Shown here piece by piece: positions 16,104 to 26,000 of a stretch of DNA of 33,241 nt. Made by a program: the position numbers and the translations under genes. The notes below the pieces were generated by a model. That model saw only the letters and a program-made list of their open reading frames with translations, searched no databases and was not told the origin of the DNA. How positions within the stretch are numbered: position 1 is the stretch's first letter; each line of letters opens with the position of its first letter. The DNA lies in the NCBI GenBank assembly GCA_003169975.1, contig PNAA01000020.1, positions 1 through 33,241 of the forward strand, given 5' to 3'. This stretch comes from Spartobacteria bacterium. Its GTDB lineage: Bacteria > Verrucomicrobiota > Verrucomicrobiia > Chthoniobacterales > UBA10450.

Positions 16104-18176
16104 ATGAATACCGATCTCTTCAGTTCCGAGGTCGAGGTTCAATCCGACAGCACTCCTCCGTCGCGTCCAGCTCCAACTCGATGGGCCAAGCAGCAGTTTT
16201 CCCTGACCATGACCGTGGCGGTTGGATGTTTCGCACTTTTCGCAGCCTCCTCATTGGCCCAACAGTTCACCGACGTTTCAGTGGAAGCTGGCCTGCACCG
16301 CGAGCCGACGAGGTCGTGGGGCAACCCGATGTGGGGCGACTTCAATAACGACGGCTTGCTGGACTTGCTCGTCCCGAATCACGAGCTGCAACTTTCCGGT
16401 GGTCCGTATGTCTACCTCAACAACGGCGATGGAACCTTTACCGATGTCCTCCCTACCTCGGGAATCATGAAAGAAAACCCCGACACTCAGGCGTGGCAGG
16501 GTATTTCGATCGGCGATTACGACGGCGATGGAAATCTTGACATTTTTATTTCCGAACCGCCGTTTCAGAGCGGAGGCGCAGCACCGACGCGCGACCTACT
16601 CTTCAAAGGCCATGGTGACGGAACCTGGACATACGTCAGCGACGTCGCCGGCCTCGAAACGGGTCGCAATTACGGCGAGTGCTCCTTTTTCGTGGATTAC
16701 GACAACGACGGCAAACTGGATATTTTCGTGAAGAATATCCCAAATTCGGCTACCGAGGCCGGCGTCAATGTCTTATACCACAACAATGGCGATGGCACCT
16801 TCACCCAGGTCCCCGGCGCCGGCGGCCTGGCCGATGCCGAACATGGCATCACCGAAGGATCCATCGTCTCTTTCGCGGATTACGATAACGACGGCTACAT
16901 GGATGTCGTCATGGGCGGGAATGGAGCGACCGATGCATTGTATCACAATAACCGAGATGGGACATTCACCGATGTCACGACCGCCGCTGGATTGACGCCG
17001 CGGGCCAACACCCAGGGTTTCGCCTGGGGCGATTACAATAATGATGGCTTGCTGGATCTTTATATTTCCAGAGGAAAATCAAGCGGCAAAGGGGTCCTTA
17101 ATAACACCCTTTATCGCAATAATGGCGACGGAACATTTACCGATGTAACCAGCCAGGCCGGAGTGGACGATGGGACAAACACCTGGGCAGCGGTCTGGGG
17201 CGACTACGACAACGACGGATTTCTGGACTTATTCGTAGCGCGACCTGGGACGAATGTAATTGGCCCTGGTAACGCCAACATTCTTTACCATAACAATGGT
17301 GACGGAACATTCACGGATGTGGCCGCCCAGGAAGGCGTGGCGCTCGAGGACGGGCTCGTCACCTCTGCCCACAAACTCGCTGCCTGGGGGGACTATAACA
17401 ACGACGGCTTTCTCGACCTGGTGGTGAAGGATGGCATTGGACCGAACCTGAACACAGGCGATTCCTTCATGGGCTTGCACTATCTTTTCAAAAACAACGG
17501 CAATGGCAACCACTTCATCAAGCTTAACCTGCAAGGCGTCCGATCCAACCGGCAAGGGATCGGAGCCCGTGTGACTGTGATTCATGGCGGAATAATTGCC
17601 TTCCGCGAAAATAACGGCGGTGGCGGCGGTGAGTGGGCATCGCAAGGCGCTGGTCCTCTTCACTTCGGCATCGGCTCGGCCAGCCAGGCATCAGTCCAGG
17701 TCAACTGGCCCAGCGGCATCGTCGACACCGTCGCCGCGGTCGCGGCCAATGCGACCATTACTTTAGTTGAAGGCTCGAGCAACCCGACTCCCACTCCCAC
17801 GCCCACCCCAACTCCGACGCCTTCGCCGCCGTCCATCACTCAGCAACCGCGCAACCGAACGGTCACGGCGGGACAGACGGCGACGTTCAAGGTGCAGGCC
17901 ACAGGGGCGCCACCATTGAGTTACCAGTGGAAAAAGAACGGTGCCAACATCCAAGGCGCAACGCGCTCCACCTATGTCACTCCGCCGACAACCCTGGCCG
18001 ACAACGGCTCACTTTTTGCCGTCGTGGTGAGCAACAGCGTGGGCAGTGTCACCAGCCACAATGCGCAACTCGTTGTCAGGCCTGGCTCGGCTAAGTCGGA
18101 CTCCGACGGGACCTCTAAAAATGAGACTGTCGCCTTCAACGTCCGACCTGCCGGGATCACGTTTGGCGAGCCCTAG
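16104..18176 (+). CDS. Exported FG-GAP/VCBS and ASPIC-UnbV propeller protein with PT linker and Ig-like domain
   Basis: From ATG 16104 the protein is 690 residues; the in-frame TTG at 16038 would add a non-signal stretch. A signal peptide (TMTVAVGCFALFAASSLAQQ) precedes a propeller and ASPIC/UnbV region nearly the same as in the upstream gene, with shared blocks such as ADAEHGxTEGSIVSFADYDN. After VEGSSN the two proteins part: here a PT-dipeptide linker (TPTPTPTPTPTPS) leads to one bacterial Ig-like domain (SITQQPRNRTVTAGQTATF ... LSYQWKKNGANIQGA ... SNSVGSVTS) in place of the two GLGPSL modules. This indicates duplication followed by C-terminal replacement. The product is probably extracellular. 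It converges with the first kelch gene. Confidence 0.85.
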   Translation: MNTDLFSSEVEVQSDSTPPSRPAPTRWAKQQFSLTMTVAVGCFALFAASSLAQQFTDVSVEAGLHREPTRSWGNPMWGDFNNDGLLDLLVPNHELQLSGGPYVYLNNGDGTFTDVLPTSGIMKENPDTQAWQGISIGDYDGDGNLDIFISEPPFQSGGAAPTRDLLFKGHGDGTWTYVSDVAGLETGRNYGECSFFVDYDNDGKLDIFVKNIPNSATEAGVNVLYHNNGDGTFTQVPGAGGLADAEHGITEGSIVSFADYDNDGYMDVVMGGNGATDALYHNNRDGTFTDVTTAAGLTPRANTQGFAWGDYNNDGLLDLYISRGKSSGKGVLNNTLYRNNGDGTFTDVTSQAGVDDGTNTWAAVWGDYDNDGFLDLFVARPGTNVIGPGNANILYHNNGDGTFTDVAAQEGVALEDGLVTSAHKLAAWGDYNNDGFLDLVVKDGIGPNLNTGDSFMGLHYLFKNNGNGNHFIKLNLQGVRSNRQGIGARVTVIHGGIIAFRENNGGGGGEWASQGAGPLHFGIGSASQASVQVNWPSGIVDTVAAVAANATITLVEGSSNPTPTPTPTPTPTPSPPSITQQPRNRTVTAGQTATFKVQATGAPPLSYQWKKNGANIQGATRSTYVTPPTTLADNGSLFAVVVSNSVGSVTSHNAQLVVRPGSAKSDSDGTSKNETVAFNVRPAGITFGEP

Positions 18177-18286
18177 AGGTGGGGGCTTACGCGGGCAAGC
18201 CGGAACCACGGTTGAGATACGTGCGCTGACTGGATTACACCCTTTAAATAGGCGTGCAGCCCGGAGCGCCCAGGGAGAAAATACGG

Positions 18287-20401
18287 TTATGGAATGACCA
18301 GCTCGGCCGTTCCGCTGACGTAGGGCCGGCCTACCCCTCCCGCGATCATGATTCTTCCATCATTGAGCAGCGTCGCGGTGTGATTCTGTCGGGCAACAGT
18401 CATCGTCCCGAAGAGGCTGAATTGACCGGTCGCAGGATCATAAATTTCCACCGAATCGAGCGCTTGCTGGGCACCTCCAAAAACGGAGCCGCCCGTGATA
18501 TCTCCACCTATTTCCAGTACCTTGCCCTGGAGAGAACCCCAGGCTGGATTGGACAGAAATATCCCCCGGTGCCGTCCCCGCGCCTGGACCATTGGACTAA
18601 CTGCGGTGAACGAGCGTGCATCGGAATGATAGACGTCCGCCGGATCGGGCGTGAAGGTCCCGCCCGCGACGAGCGTCGTGCCATCGGGAAGCAGCGTCGC
18701 CTCATGCTCCGCGCGCGCGACATGCATTTTCTGCACGCTGGCCCATGTCGCAAGCGAAGGCGTATAGACTTCCGCGGTATCCGTTTCCCGGTCTCCACCT
18801 CCCTGGGTGTTCGCGAGAATGTTCCCGCCCATAACCAGGACAGTGCCATCCAACAGCAATACGGCACGGTGACGCTTGCGCTGCACGTTCATGGGTCCGG
18901 TAAAGGAAAAGGTCTCCGAGGTGGGGTTGAATAACTCGCAGGTCTGTGTCTCAAGCCCGCCGGTGGTGACTCCGCCGGACACGAGCACGGTTTGATTACC
19001 AAGCAATGTGGCAGTATGAAGCGCGCGCAGTCTATTCAGGTTGCTGGTGAGGCGGAATAGGGACGTTGCAGGATCGTAAATTTCGGCGCTTCTCAGATAG
19101 CCGGTGTTAGTTTTACCCCCTGTTATTAAGACAAGATTGCTGGCCAACAAGGTTGCCGTGTGGCTCTTTCGCGCCGTCGTTAGGAGGCCGACCGATGTGA
19201 AAGTGTTGGTCGCCGGATTGAAGACCTCCGCGGATTTGAGCGGTGCAGTGTCCGTGCTTCCCGCGGCGAGGAGGACCTTGCCGTCCGGTAAGAGCGTAGC
19301 GGTGTGCTGATTGCGTCCGCTCTGCATGTTACCTAATGAGGTAAATGCATGCGTGACCGGATCGATTATCTCGGCCGTCTTTAAGGTCGAATTACCGGTC
19401 ACCCCTCCGGCGACGAGAATTGTCCCATTCAAGAGCATGGTGGCCGTAGGCTCGCCCCGATTCTCGGCCATGGTGTCGTGCAGCGACCACGAGCGACTGG
19501 TCGGATTGTAGATCTCGTTCTGGGCCAGGAAACCGCTTTCCAGCGTCACGCCTCCGATAACCAGCAAGCGGCCGTCGGGCAACAGAATGGCCTGGTGATT
19601 GGAGCGGTGGTAGAGCATGCTCGTGCCGATGGTAAATGTCTGTGAGCTGGGGCTGTAAAACTCTGTTTCGTCGTGCGGGCTCGTGCCCGAAAAACCACCG
19701 GTGATGAAAACGGTTCCATCAGGCATAAGGGTAGCGGTTTGATTCGCGCGCGGGACCTGCATCGTATTGGATAAGACCGTAAAGCTTTGATTAGTAGGAT
19801 TGAAGATCTCGGCCAGGTTCGATGCGATGCCCGCGACATACCCGCCCGCGATCAGCACCGTGCCGTCGGGTAAGAGATTAGCGGTGTGACTCACCCGGCT
19901 GATCGGTGTTCCCGTGGTGGCCGTGAACTGTTGCGTCGCAGGGTTGAACAGTTCGGCCGTCTTGCTACCGACAACCAACACCAGACCGCTGGGGAGCAGC
20001 GTGGCCGTATGTTTGTTTCGCGCGACTCTCATGTTTTTGGCGGTAGCGGTGAAAAGACCGGTCGCCGGATCGTAGATTTCCGCGGTCTTCAGGACTACCG
20101 TGCCTTGATCTCCACCGGTAATCAGCACTCTTCCATCCGGAAGGAGGGTCGAGGTGTGATCAGCGCGTGCTGCCGTCATTACGCCGGTCGGAGTGGCCTG
20201 GCCAGTCGCGGGATCGTAGAGCAGAGCGGAATTCAGAGTGGTACTCTCGTTGAGACCGCCGGTAATCAGGACCTTGCCGGCGTTTAGCAGGGTGGCAGCG
20301 TGCCCAGTTCGCTGCGGGCTGAGGATAATCAGAGACTGAGCGGTTGTCGCGCCGAACAACGCGCAAGCGATGAACAGAAGAGTCGTGATGGTCCTTTTCA
20401 T
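18287..20401 (-). CDS. Exported kelch-repeat protein 1
   Basis: The ATG at 20401 gives 704 residues with signal peptide MKRTITTLLFIACALFGATT; the open frame to 20503 is not used. The mature protein is almost entirely kelch motifs of about 50-55 residues, each with a HTATLL-x-x-G-x-VLITGG core followed by ...AEIYDPAT..F, making roughly a dozen blades in one or two beta-propellers. The protein ends right after the final blade (GGVGRPYVSGTAELVIP), without anchor or extra domain. It has the same length as kelch protein 2 and about the same order of blades, so the two are a recent tandem pair. Role unknown; galactose-oxidase-like enzymatic residues are not evident. Confidence 0.87.
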   Translation of the reverse strand: MKRTITTLLFIACALFGATTAQSLIILSPQRTGHAATLLNAGKVLITGGLNESTTLNSALLYDPATGQATPTGVMTAARADHTSTLLPDGRVLITGGDQGTVVLKTAEIYDPATGLFTATAKNMRVARNKHTATLLPSGLVLVVGSKTAELFNPATQQFTATTGTPISRVSHTANLLPDGTVLIAGGYVAGIASNLAEIFNPTNQSFTVLSNTMQVPRANQTATLMPDGTVFITGGFSGTSPHDETEFYSPSSQTFTIGTSMLYHRSNHQAILLPDGRLLVIGGVTLESGFLAQNEIYNPTSRSWSLHDTMAENRGEPTATMLLNGTILVAGGVTGNSTLKTAEIIDPVTHAFTSLGNMQSGRNQHTATLLPDGKVLLAAGSTDTAPLKSAEVFNPATNTFTSVGLLTTARKSHTATLLASNLVLITGGKTNTGYLRSAEIYDPATSLFRLTSNLNRLRALHTATLLGNQTVLVSGGVTTGGLETQTCELFNPTSETFSFTGPMNVQRKRHRAVLLLDGTVLVMGGNILANTQGGGDRETDTAEVYTPSLATWASVQKMHVARAEHEATLLPDGTTLVAGGTFTPDPADVYHSDARSFTAVSPMVQARGRHRGIFLSNPAWGSLQGKVLEIGGDITGGSVFGGAQQALDSVEIYDPATGQFSLFGTMTVARQNHTATLLNDGRIMIAGGVGRPYVSGTAELVIP

Positions 20402-20612
20402 GAGTGCAAAGGGGTGAGGTGAGGAAAACTCCGGAATAAACCGGTTCGGCGGGAAATTCGACGTTCGCAATTTTCGCGGGAAAAGTCCAGCTAATTCAGC
20501 CACCCGAATCCTTCAGCGGGTAGAGACCGAAAACGAATCACCCCCCCTTTTACCCGCGGGACGAAAGCCGGCTGATCCCGACAGAATCCACGAACCCAGC
20601 TTGACGGTCCGG

Positions 20613-22727
20613 CTATGGAACAACCAATTCGGCAGTCCCGCTGACGTAAGGCCGGCCCACCCCGCCGGCAATCAGGATCCGCCCATCATTAAGCAGCGTC
20701 GCGGTGTGATTCTGTCGTGCCGTGGTCATGGTCCCGAACAAACTGAACTGACCGGTCGCGGGATCGTAGAGCTCCACTGAATCGAGAGCCTGTTGCGCGC
20801 CCCCGAAAACGAAGCCAGTAACCACATCCCCGCCAATCGCGAGGACCTTACCTTGCAAGGAGCCCCAGGCAGGATTCGAAAGCAGGATCGCTCGATGCCG
20901 TCCGCGCGCTTGCACCATCGGACTCACCGCCGTGAAGGAACGGGTGGCACTGTAATAAACGTCTGCTGGATCAGGCGTGAAAGTGCCGCCGCAAACCAGG
21001 ACCGTGCCGTCTGGGAGCAACGTCGCCTCATGCTCCGCGCGCGCGACGTGCATGTTTTGCACGCTCGCCCAACTACCGCTCGCCGGCGTGAAGACTTCGG
21101 CCGTATTCGTGTCTCGATCTCCGCCCCCTTGTGCATTCGTCAGAATATCCCCGCCCATAACCAGAACTGTGCCGTCCAAAAGCAAGGCGGCACGATGGCG
21201 CTTTCGCTTGACTGCCATGTGGCCGGTATAAGAAAACGTTCCAGCCGCCGGGTTGTAGAGCTCACAGGTGTTAGTTTCGTTGCCCCCGGTCGAGACCCCG
21301 TCAGCCATCAACACGGTCTGATCGCCGAGCATTGTGGCCGTGTGCAGAGCCCGCAATTGATTCATCACACCAGTCAACTGGAATTGCTTTGTGGCCGGGT
21401 TATAAAGCTCCGCGCTTCTCAGATACCCGGTGCCGCTCTTGCCTCCGGCCACCAGGACAAGATTATTGGCGAGGAGTGTCGCGGTATGACTTTTTCGCGC
21501 CGTCGCCAAGGATCCCACGGTGCTGAAAGTGTTGGTTACCGGGTCGAACAGTTCGGCTGAATTGAGCGGCGCCGTATCGTTGCTCCCGGCGGCCAGAAGG
21601 ACTGTGCCATCGGGCAAGAGAGTCGCGGTGTGCTGATTCCGCCCGACTTGCATATTGCCCAGCGAGGTGAAGTTGTGGGTCACCGGGTCAACCACCTCGG
21701 CCGTATCCACGGTCAGGTTACCAGTAACACCACCGGCCACGAGAATGGAGCCGCTCAGAAGCGTTGTGGCCGTGTGGTTGGCGCGATTCTCCGTCATGGT
21801 GTCATGCAAGGACCACGAACGGAGCGTTGGATCGTATATTTCGTTCTGAGCCAAAAAACCGCTTTCCAAAGTGACGCCACCGATTACCAGCAGTTTGCCG
21901 CTGGGGAGGAGAATCGCCCGATGATTCGAGCGATGGTAAAGCATACTCACGCCGGCAGCAAAAGTTTGGGGACCAGGACTGTAAAACTCTGTCTCGTCGT
22001 GCGGGCTCGTGCCTGAAAAACCACCGGTGATGAAAACGGTCCCATCAGGCATAAGCGTAGCGGTATGATTCGCGCGCGGGACCTGCATCGTACTTGCGAG
22101 GACGGTAAAACTCTGAGCCGTTGAATTATAAATCTCCGCGCTTTGCGACGCGATCGCGCCTACATAACCCCCGGTGATAAGAACTGTGCCGTCAGTCAGG
22201 AGCGTAGCCTCCTGGCTTTTTCGATTCACCGCTGTCCCCAAGGTCGGCGTAAACTTTTGCGAAGTCGGGTTGTAGAGGTCCGCCTTCTTGCCACCGTCGA
22301 TCAAGACCTGGCCGCTGGAGAGCAGAGTTGCGGTATGCTGAGTCCGCGCCACACTCATATTCTTGAGCGTTTTGGTGAAAAGACCCGTGGTCGGGTTATA
22401 AATCTCGGCGGTTTGCAAGGCCACCCCGTTTTGGTCGCCACCGGTCAGAAGTACGGTTCCATCAGTCAACAAAGTGGAGGTGTGATTCTCTCTCGGAGCA
22501 GTCATCGTCCCGGCCGGCACTACCTGACCCGTCGCCGGATCGTAGAGTAATGCCGAGTCCAGGGTCGCGCTTTCGTTGATTCCGCCCGTGATTAACACTT
22601 TGCCGGAGTTAAGCAGGGTGGCTGCGTGCCCGGTCCTCTCCGGGTTAAGAACAATCTGCGCCCGTGTGGGTACGGAGGAGAGTAGCAGGCAGGCAAGTGC
22701 TAGAACAGATACAACGTTTGTTTTCAT
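20613..22727 (-). CDS. Exported kelch-repeat protein 2
   Basis: A 704-residue protein with signal peptide MKTNVVSVLALACLLLSSVP (cut near TRAQ) and the same array of kelch blades as kelch protein 1, ending GGVGRPYVSGTAELVVP. Blade cores such as HTSTLLTDGTVLLTGGDQ and HTATLMPDGTVFITGGFSG are shared at equivalent positions, so the copies align blade for blade rather than by repeat expansion. The start ATG 22727 has no obvious Shine-Dalgarno site. It lies between the other two kelch genes, all on the minus strand, with 211 and 298 bp gaps, so separate promoters are likely. Confidence 0.87.
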   Translation of the reverse strand: MKTNVVSVLALACLLLSSVPTRAQIVLNPERTGHAATLLNSGKVLITGGINESATLDSALLYDPATGQVVPAGTMTAPRENHTSTLLTDGTVLLTGGDQNGVALQTAEIYNPTTGLFTKTLKNMSVARTQHTATLLSSGQVLIDGGKKADLYNPTSQKFTPTLGTAVNRKSQEATLLTDGTVLITGGYVGAIASQSAEIYNSTAQSFTVLASTMQVPRANHTATLMPDGTVFITGGFSGTSPHDETEFYSPGPQTFAAGVSMLYHRSNHRAILLPSGKLLVIGGVTLESGFLAQNEIYDPTLRSWSLHDTMTENRANHTATTLLSGSILVAGGVTGNLTVDTAEVVDPVTHNFTSLGNMQVGRNQHTATLLPDGTVLLAAGSNDTAPLNSAELFDPVTNTFSTVGSLATARKSHTATLLANNLVLVAGGKSGTGYLRSAELYNPATKQFQLTGVMNQLRALHTATMLGDQTVLMADGVSTGGNETNTCELYNPAAGTFSYTGHMAVKRKRHRAALLLDGTVLVMGGDILTNAQGGGDRDTNTAEVFTPASGSWASVQNMHVARAEHEATLLPDGTVLVCGGTFTPDPADVYYSATRSFTAVSPMVQARGRHRAILLSNPAWGSLQGKVLAIGGDVVTGFVFGGAQQALDSVELYDPATGQFSLFGTMTTARQNHTATLLNDGRILIAGGVGRPYVSGTAELVVP

Positions 22728-22862
22728 ATGTTTTCCATCCGGTCGGAGACTTGGTCAAAATATCCTTTACACCGGTTCTTGGCAGCCTACTCCCGACGGG
22801 ATTTCCCGCGGATTGCCGCCAGGTTACAAATGCGAGAGCAGTGGCTGACGGAAATGGTCAGC

Positions 22863-22931
22863 TCAGGAAAGGAGTAACTGGCTATTGATGGCGCCTGGAT
22901 CATCGAGGTCATACACCTCGACCAACGCCAT
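22863..22931 (-). pseudogene. Orphan 3' fragment of a GLGPSL-type C-terminal module
   Basis: On the minus strand this short frame reads MALVEVYDLDDPGAINSQ and four more residues before a natural TGA. LVEVYDLD is the exact closing strand of the modules that end the FG-GAP protein 1 and kelch protein 3, but nothing of the rest of a module is intact upstream. It therefore looks like the remnant tail of a deleted gene, in the gap between kelch genes 2 and 3. Apart from this the gap (22728-23025) holds nothing recognisable. Confidence 0.6.
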
Positions 22932-23025
22932 GCCTCCTCGCGGCCCCATCGAGATTGACCGCAAATACCTGAAAAGGAGCGTCCGTCGAAACCGATCACT
23001 GCTGCAGGCCGGGGCGAAGAGTCGC

Positions 23026-26000
23026 TTAATGGGCTACGATCTCCGCCATCCCGCTCATTCCCATCTTTTGGCCGCTTGTCGCGAAGCTGTGAGGGCTTTG
23101 GTGGGAAGAAAGATGCTGGTTTTGTGGCCTGCTGCCGGTGCTGTCAACAGTGTACGCCTCGACCAGACCGACACCCGTGGTGTCACCGACCCCGCTCAAG
23201 ATCAAGGTGTATTGGCCGGCCGGCAGGATTTCGTAGAGCGCCGACTCTTTCGGATCGGTCGGCGCGAGACCGGCGTCGCTGATCTGCTGCATGTTGGGGT
23301 CATCCATCCAGTTGTCGTTGGAATCGATCACGTCGCCATTGCTGTTGTGCAGCTCGAGGACTGGGTCGGCCAAAACATTGGACAAGCCGAAACTCGCCAG
23401 GGAAGGTCCGATACCGCGCAGGATCACGGTGGAGGAGCCGCCACCACCGCCGCCGAGAATAAAGCCACCGATCATGACGTTGTCACCGGTCTCGACAAAC
23501 CCGCGGGTGCTGATGTTGGCGAGCTTGGAAACGGCCGCGACGTTATCGAGGTCGTAGACCTCGACCAAGGCGACTCCGGTGGTGCCGCCCACTCCGCTTA
23601 CGGTGGCGGTATATTCGCCCGGATCGAGCGTGGCGAGGATGGCGGACTCGGCGTCGTCGCCCGGCGCGAGGCCGGTTGCCACGATTGCGGCTTGCTGGGT
23701 GTCCTTCCAGTTATCGTTAGTCACAACGGAGCCGTCCGGTTTATGTAACGCGAGGATCGGGTCGGCCAGAACGCCGCTCAACCCGAGGGAGGCGAGCGAG
23801 GGCCCGATGGCGCGCAGGAGCACTTGTTTTGGGTCCGTGCCGGAAATGATGAAGCCGCCGATAAGAGCATTATCACCCGTCCCGACGTTGAGGCGGGTGG
23901 AGATATTGAGTGGCTTACCCTCAACGGGCGTGGGAGATGGCGATGGAGTAGGTGTAGGACTTGGCGTTGCCGTGGTCACGGTGAAGTCGGCGCCGTTCGT
24001 TGTCCCGCCAGAGTTGGTCGCGGTTATTCGAAAGTGGTAGAGCGTGCTGGAAGAAAGGCCTGTGACCGGTGAAGCGACTTTGAGATCCGCCGTGCCGCTG
24101 CCCGCGTCCCCGGTCGCCGTGGCTAAGCCATAGCTGGTGGTCAGTCCGTAATCAAAGTGGAACGTGGCGTCGGCACCGTGGGGATCGACCGAGCCGTTAA
24201 ACGTCACGCCACTCGAACTAATGCTGGTTGCCGCAAGAGTGGCCACCGTGGGCGGTGCCGGCGTTGGTGTCGGTGTGGGCGCCGCCGTGGTCACGGTGAA
24301 GTCTGTGCCGGTTGCTGTTCCGAAAGAGTTAGTGGCGCTGATCCGGAAGTGGTAGAGCGTATTCGGGGTAAGCCCCATGGCTCCAGTAGCGACTTTGAGC
24401 GTCGCGGTGCCGCTGCCCGCATCCGTTGTCGTCGTGGTCAACCCGTAGCTAACGGTCAGCCCATAGTCGAAATGATAGGTGGTGTCGAAGCCCCGCGGAT
24501 TGACGGTGCCGTTAAACATCACGGCCGTCGCAGTGATATCAGTCGCCGCAAGGGTAACGACCGTTGGCGGCATGGGCGTCGGCGTCGGCGTCGGAGTCGG
24601 CGTCGGTGTTGGAGTCGGACTTGGCGTCGGGGTGGGGCTCGGCGTCGGACTAGGGGTTGGTCCCGCCAGCAACTCAGCCGTAGCGCTGACAAACGGCCGA
24701 CCGACCCCGCCAGTAATGAGGATTCTGCCGTCAGTTAGCTCGGTCGCGGTATGGTTCTGGCGTGCCACGGTCATCGTGCCAAACAGGCTGAAAGTCTTGG
24801 CCAGTGGATCGTAGATTTCCACTGAGTCCAGCGCTTGCTGTGCACCGCCGAAGACCGAGCTGCCGATGTCAGAGCCGCCGATGGCCAGCACATGCCCCTG
24901 TAACGAACCCCAGGCAGGGTTGATCAGCCGCAGGGAAACATGGCGCCCGCGCGCTACGATCATCTGGCCGACCGTCGAGAAGGTATCCACCGAATGATCA
25001 TACAAATCGGCCGCCACCGGTGTGGCCGTTCCCCCGGTTACCAGCACGGTGCCGTCTTCCAGGAGCGTCGATTCGTGTTCCGCCCGCGCCACGCTCATGT
25101 CTCCCACCATCGCGAACCCTTGGGCGGTAAGACTGTAGAGCTCGGCCGTGGGGGTTTCCCGGTCGCCTCCCCCTTGATCGTTGGGCACCGTATCGCCTCC
25201 CTCCACCACCACCGTGCCGTCATCGAGCAACGACGCCCGGTGACGTTTCCTCTGCAAGTTGAGCGATCCGGTAGGGCTGAAAGCCTCCGTCGAGTAACGG
25301 AAAAGTTCCGCCGTAGCGGTCGAGACACCGCCCGTAATGACGCCACCGACGAGGAGGACTTCGCCGTCGTTGAGCAACGTCGCGGTGTGCAGCGCGCGCA
25401 CGCTAGTCATGGGACTCGTGGAATGGAATAACTGGGTCGTCGGGTCGTAAACCTCCGCGCTGCGGAGGTAGCCGGTGATCCCGCCCTTGCCGCCAGCGGC
25501 CAGCACGTCGCCCGTGGGCAGCAAGGTGGCGGTGTGGCTCTTTCGTCCGTCGATCATCGAACCGACTAACGAAAAAGAATTGTTCGACGGGTCGTAGAGT
25601 TCGTTCGAGTTCAGGTTGTCGAGCTGGGTGTCGTTACTGCCCCCGGTCAGCAGGACTGTTCCTGTTCCGTCGTTCAGCAGGGTCGCGCGATGCTGGTTCC
25701 TTGCCACCTGCATGTTATTGATGGCAGTAAAATCATGCGTGACTGGATCGAGAATTTCGGCCGACTGCAAGGTTCGATTTCCCGTTACGCCGCCGGCCAC
25801 GAGGATGTTGCCGCTCTGCAGCATCGTCGCGGTGTGCGCGGCGCGGTTCTCGATCAGCGAGGCATAAGGCGTCCAGAGCTGCGTGCCCGGGTCGTAAACT
25901 TCATCCGCGAAAAGGAAGCCGCTCTCCAGCGTCACCCCGCCGATCACCACCACGCGCCCGTCTCCCTGGAGCACGGCCTGATGATTCGACCGGTGGTAGA

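Noticed and set aside
13755-17500. Regularly spaced repeats that at first look like a CRISPR or other array
   Set aside because: The spacing is in codon phase and encodes the FG-GAP calcium loops (HNNGDGTFTDV, DYDNDG); spacers are not unique and there are no cas genes.
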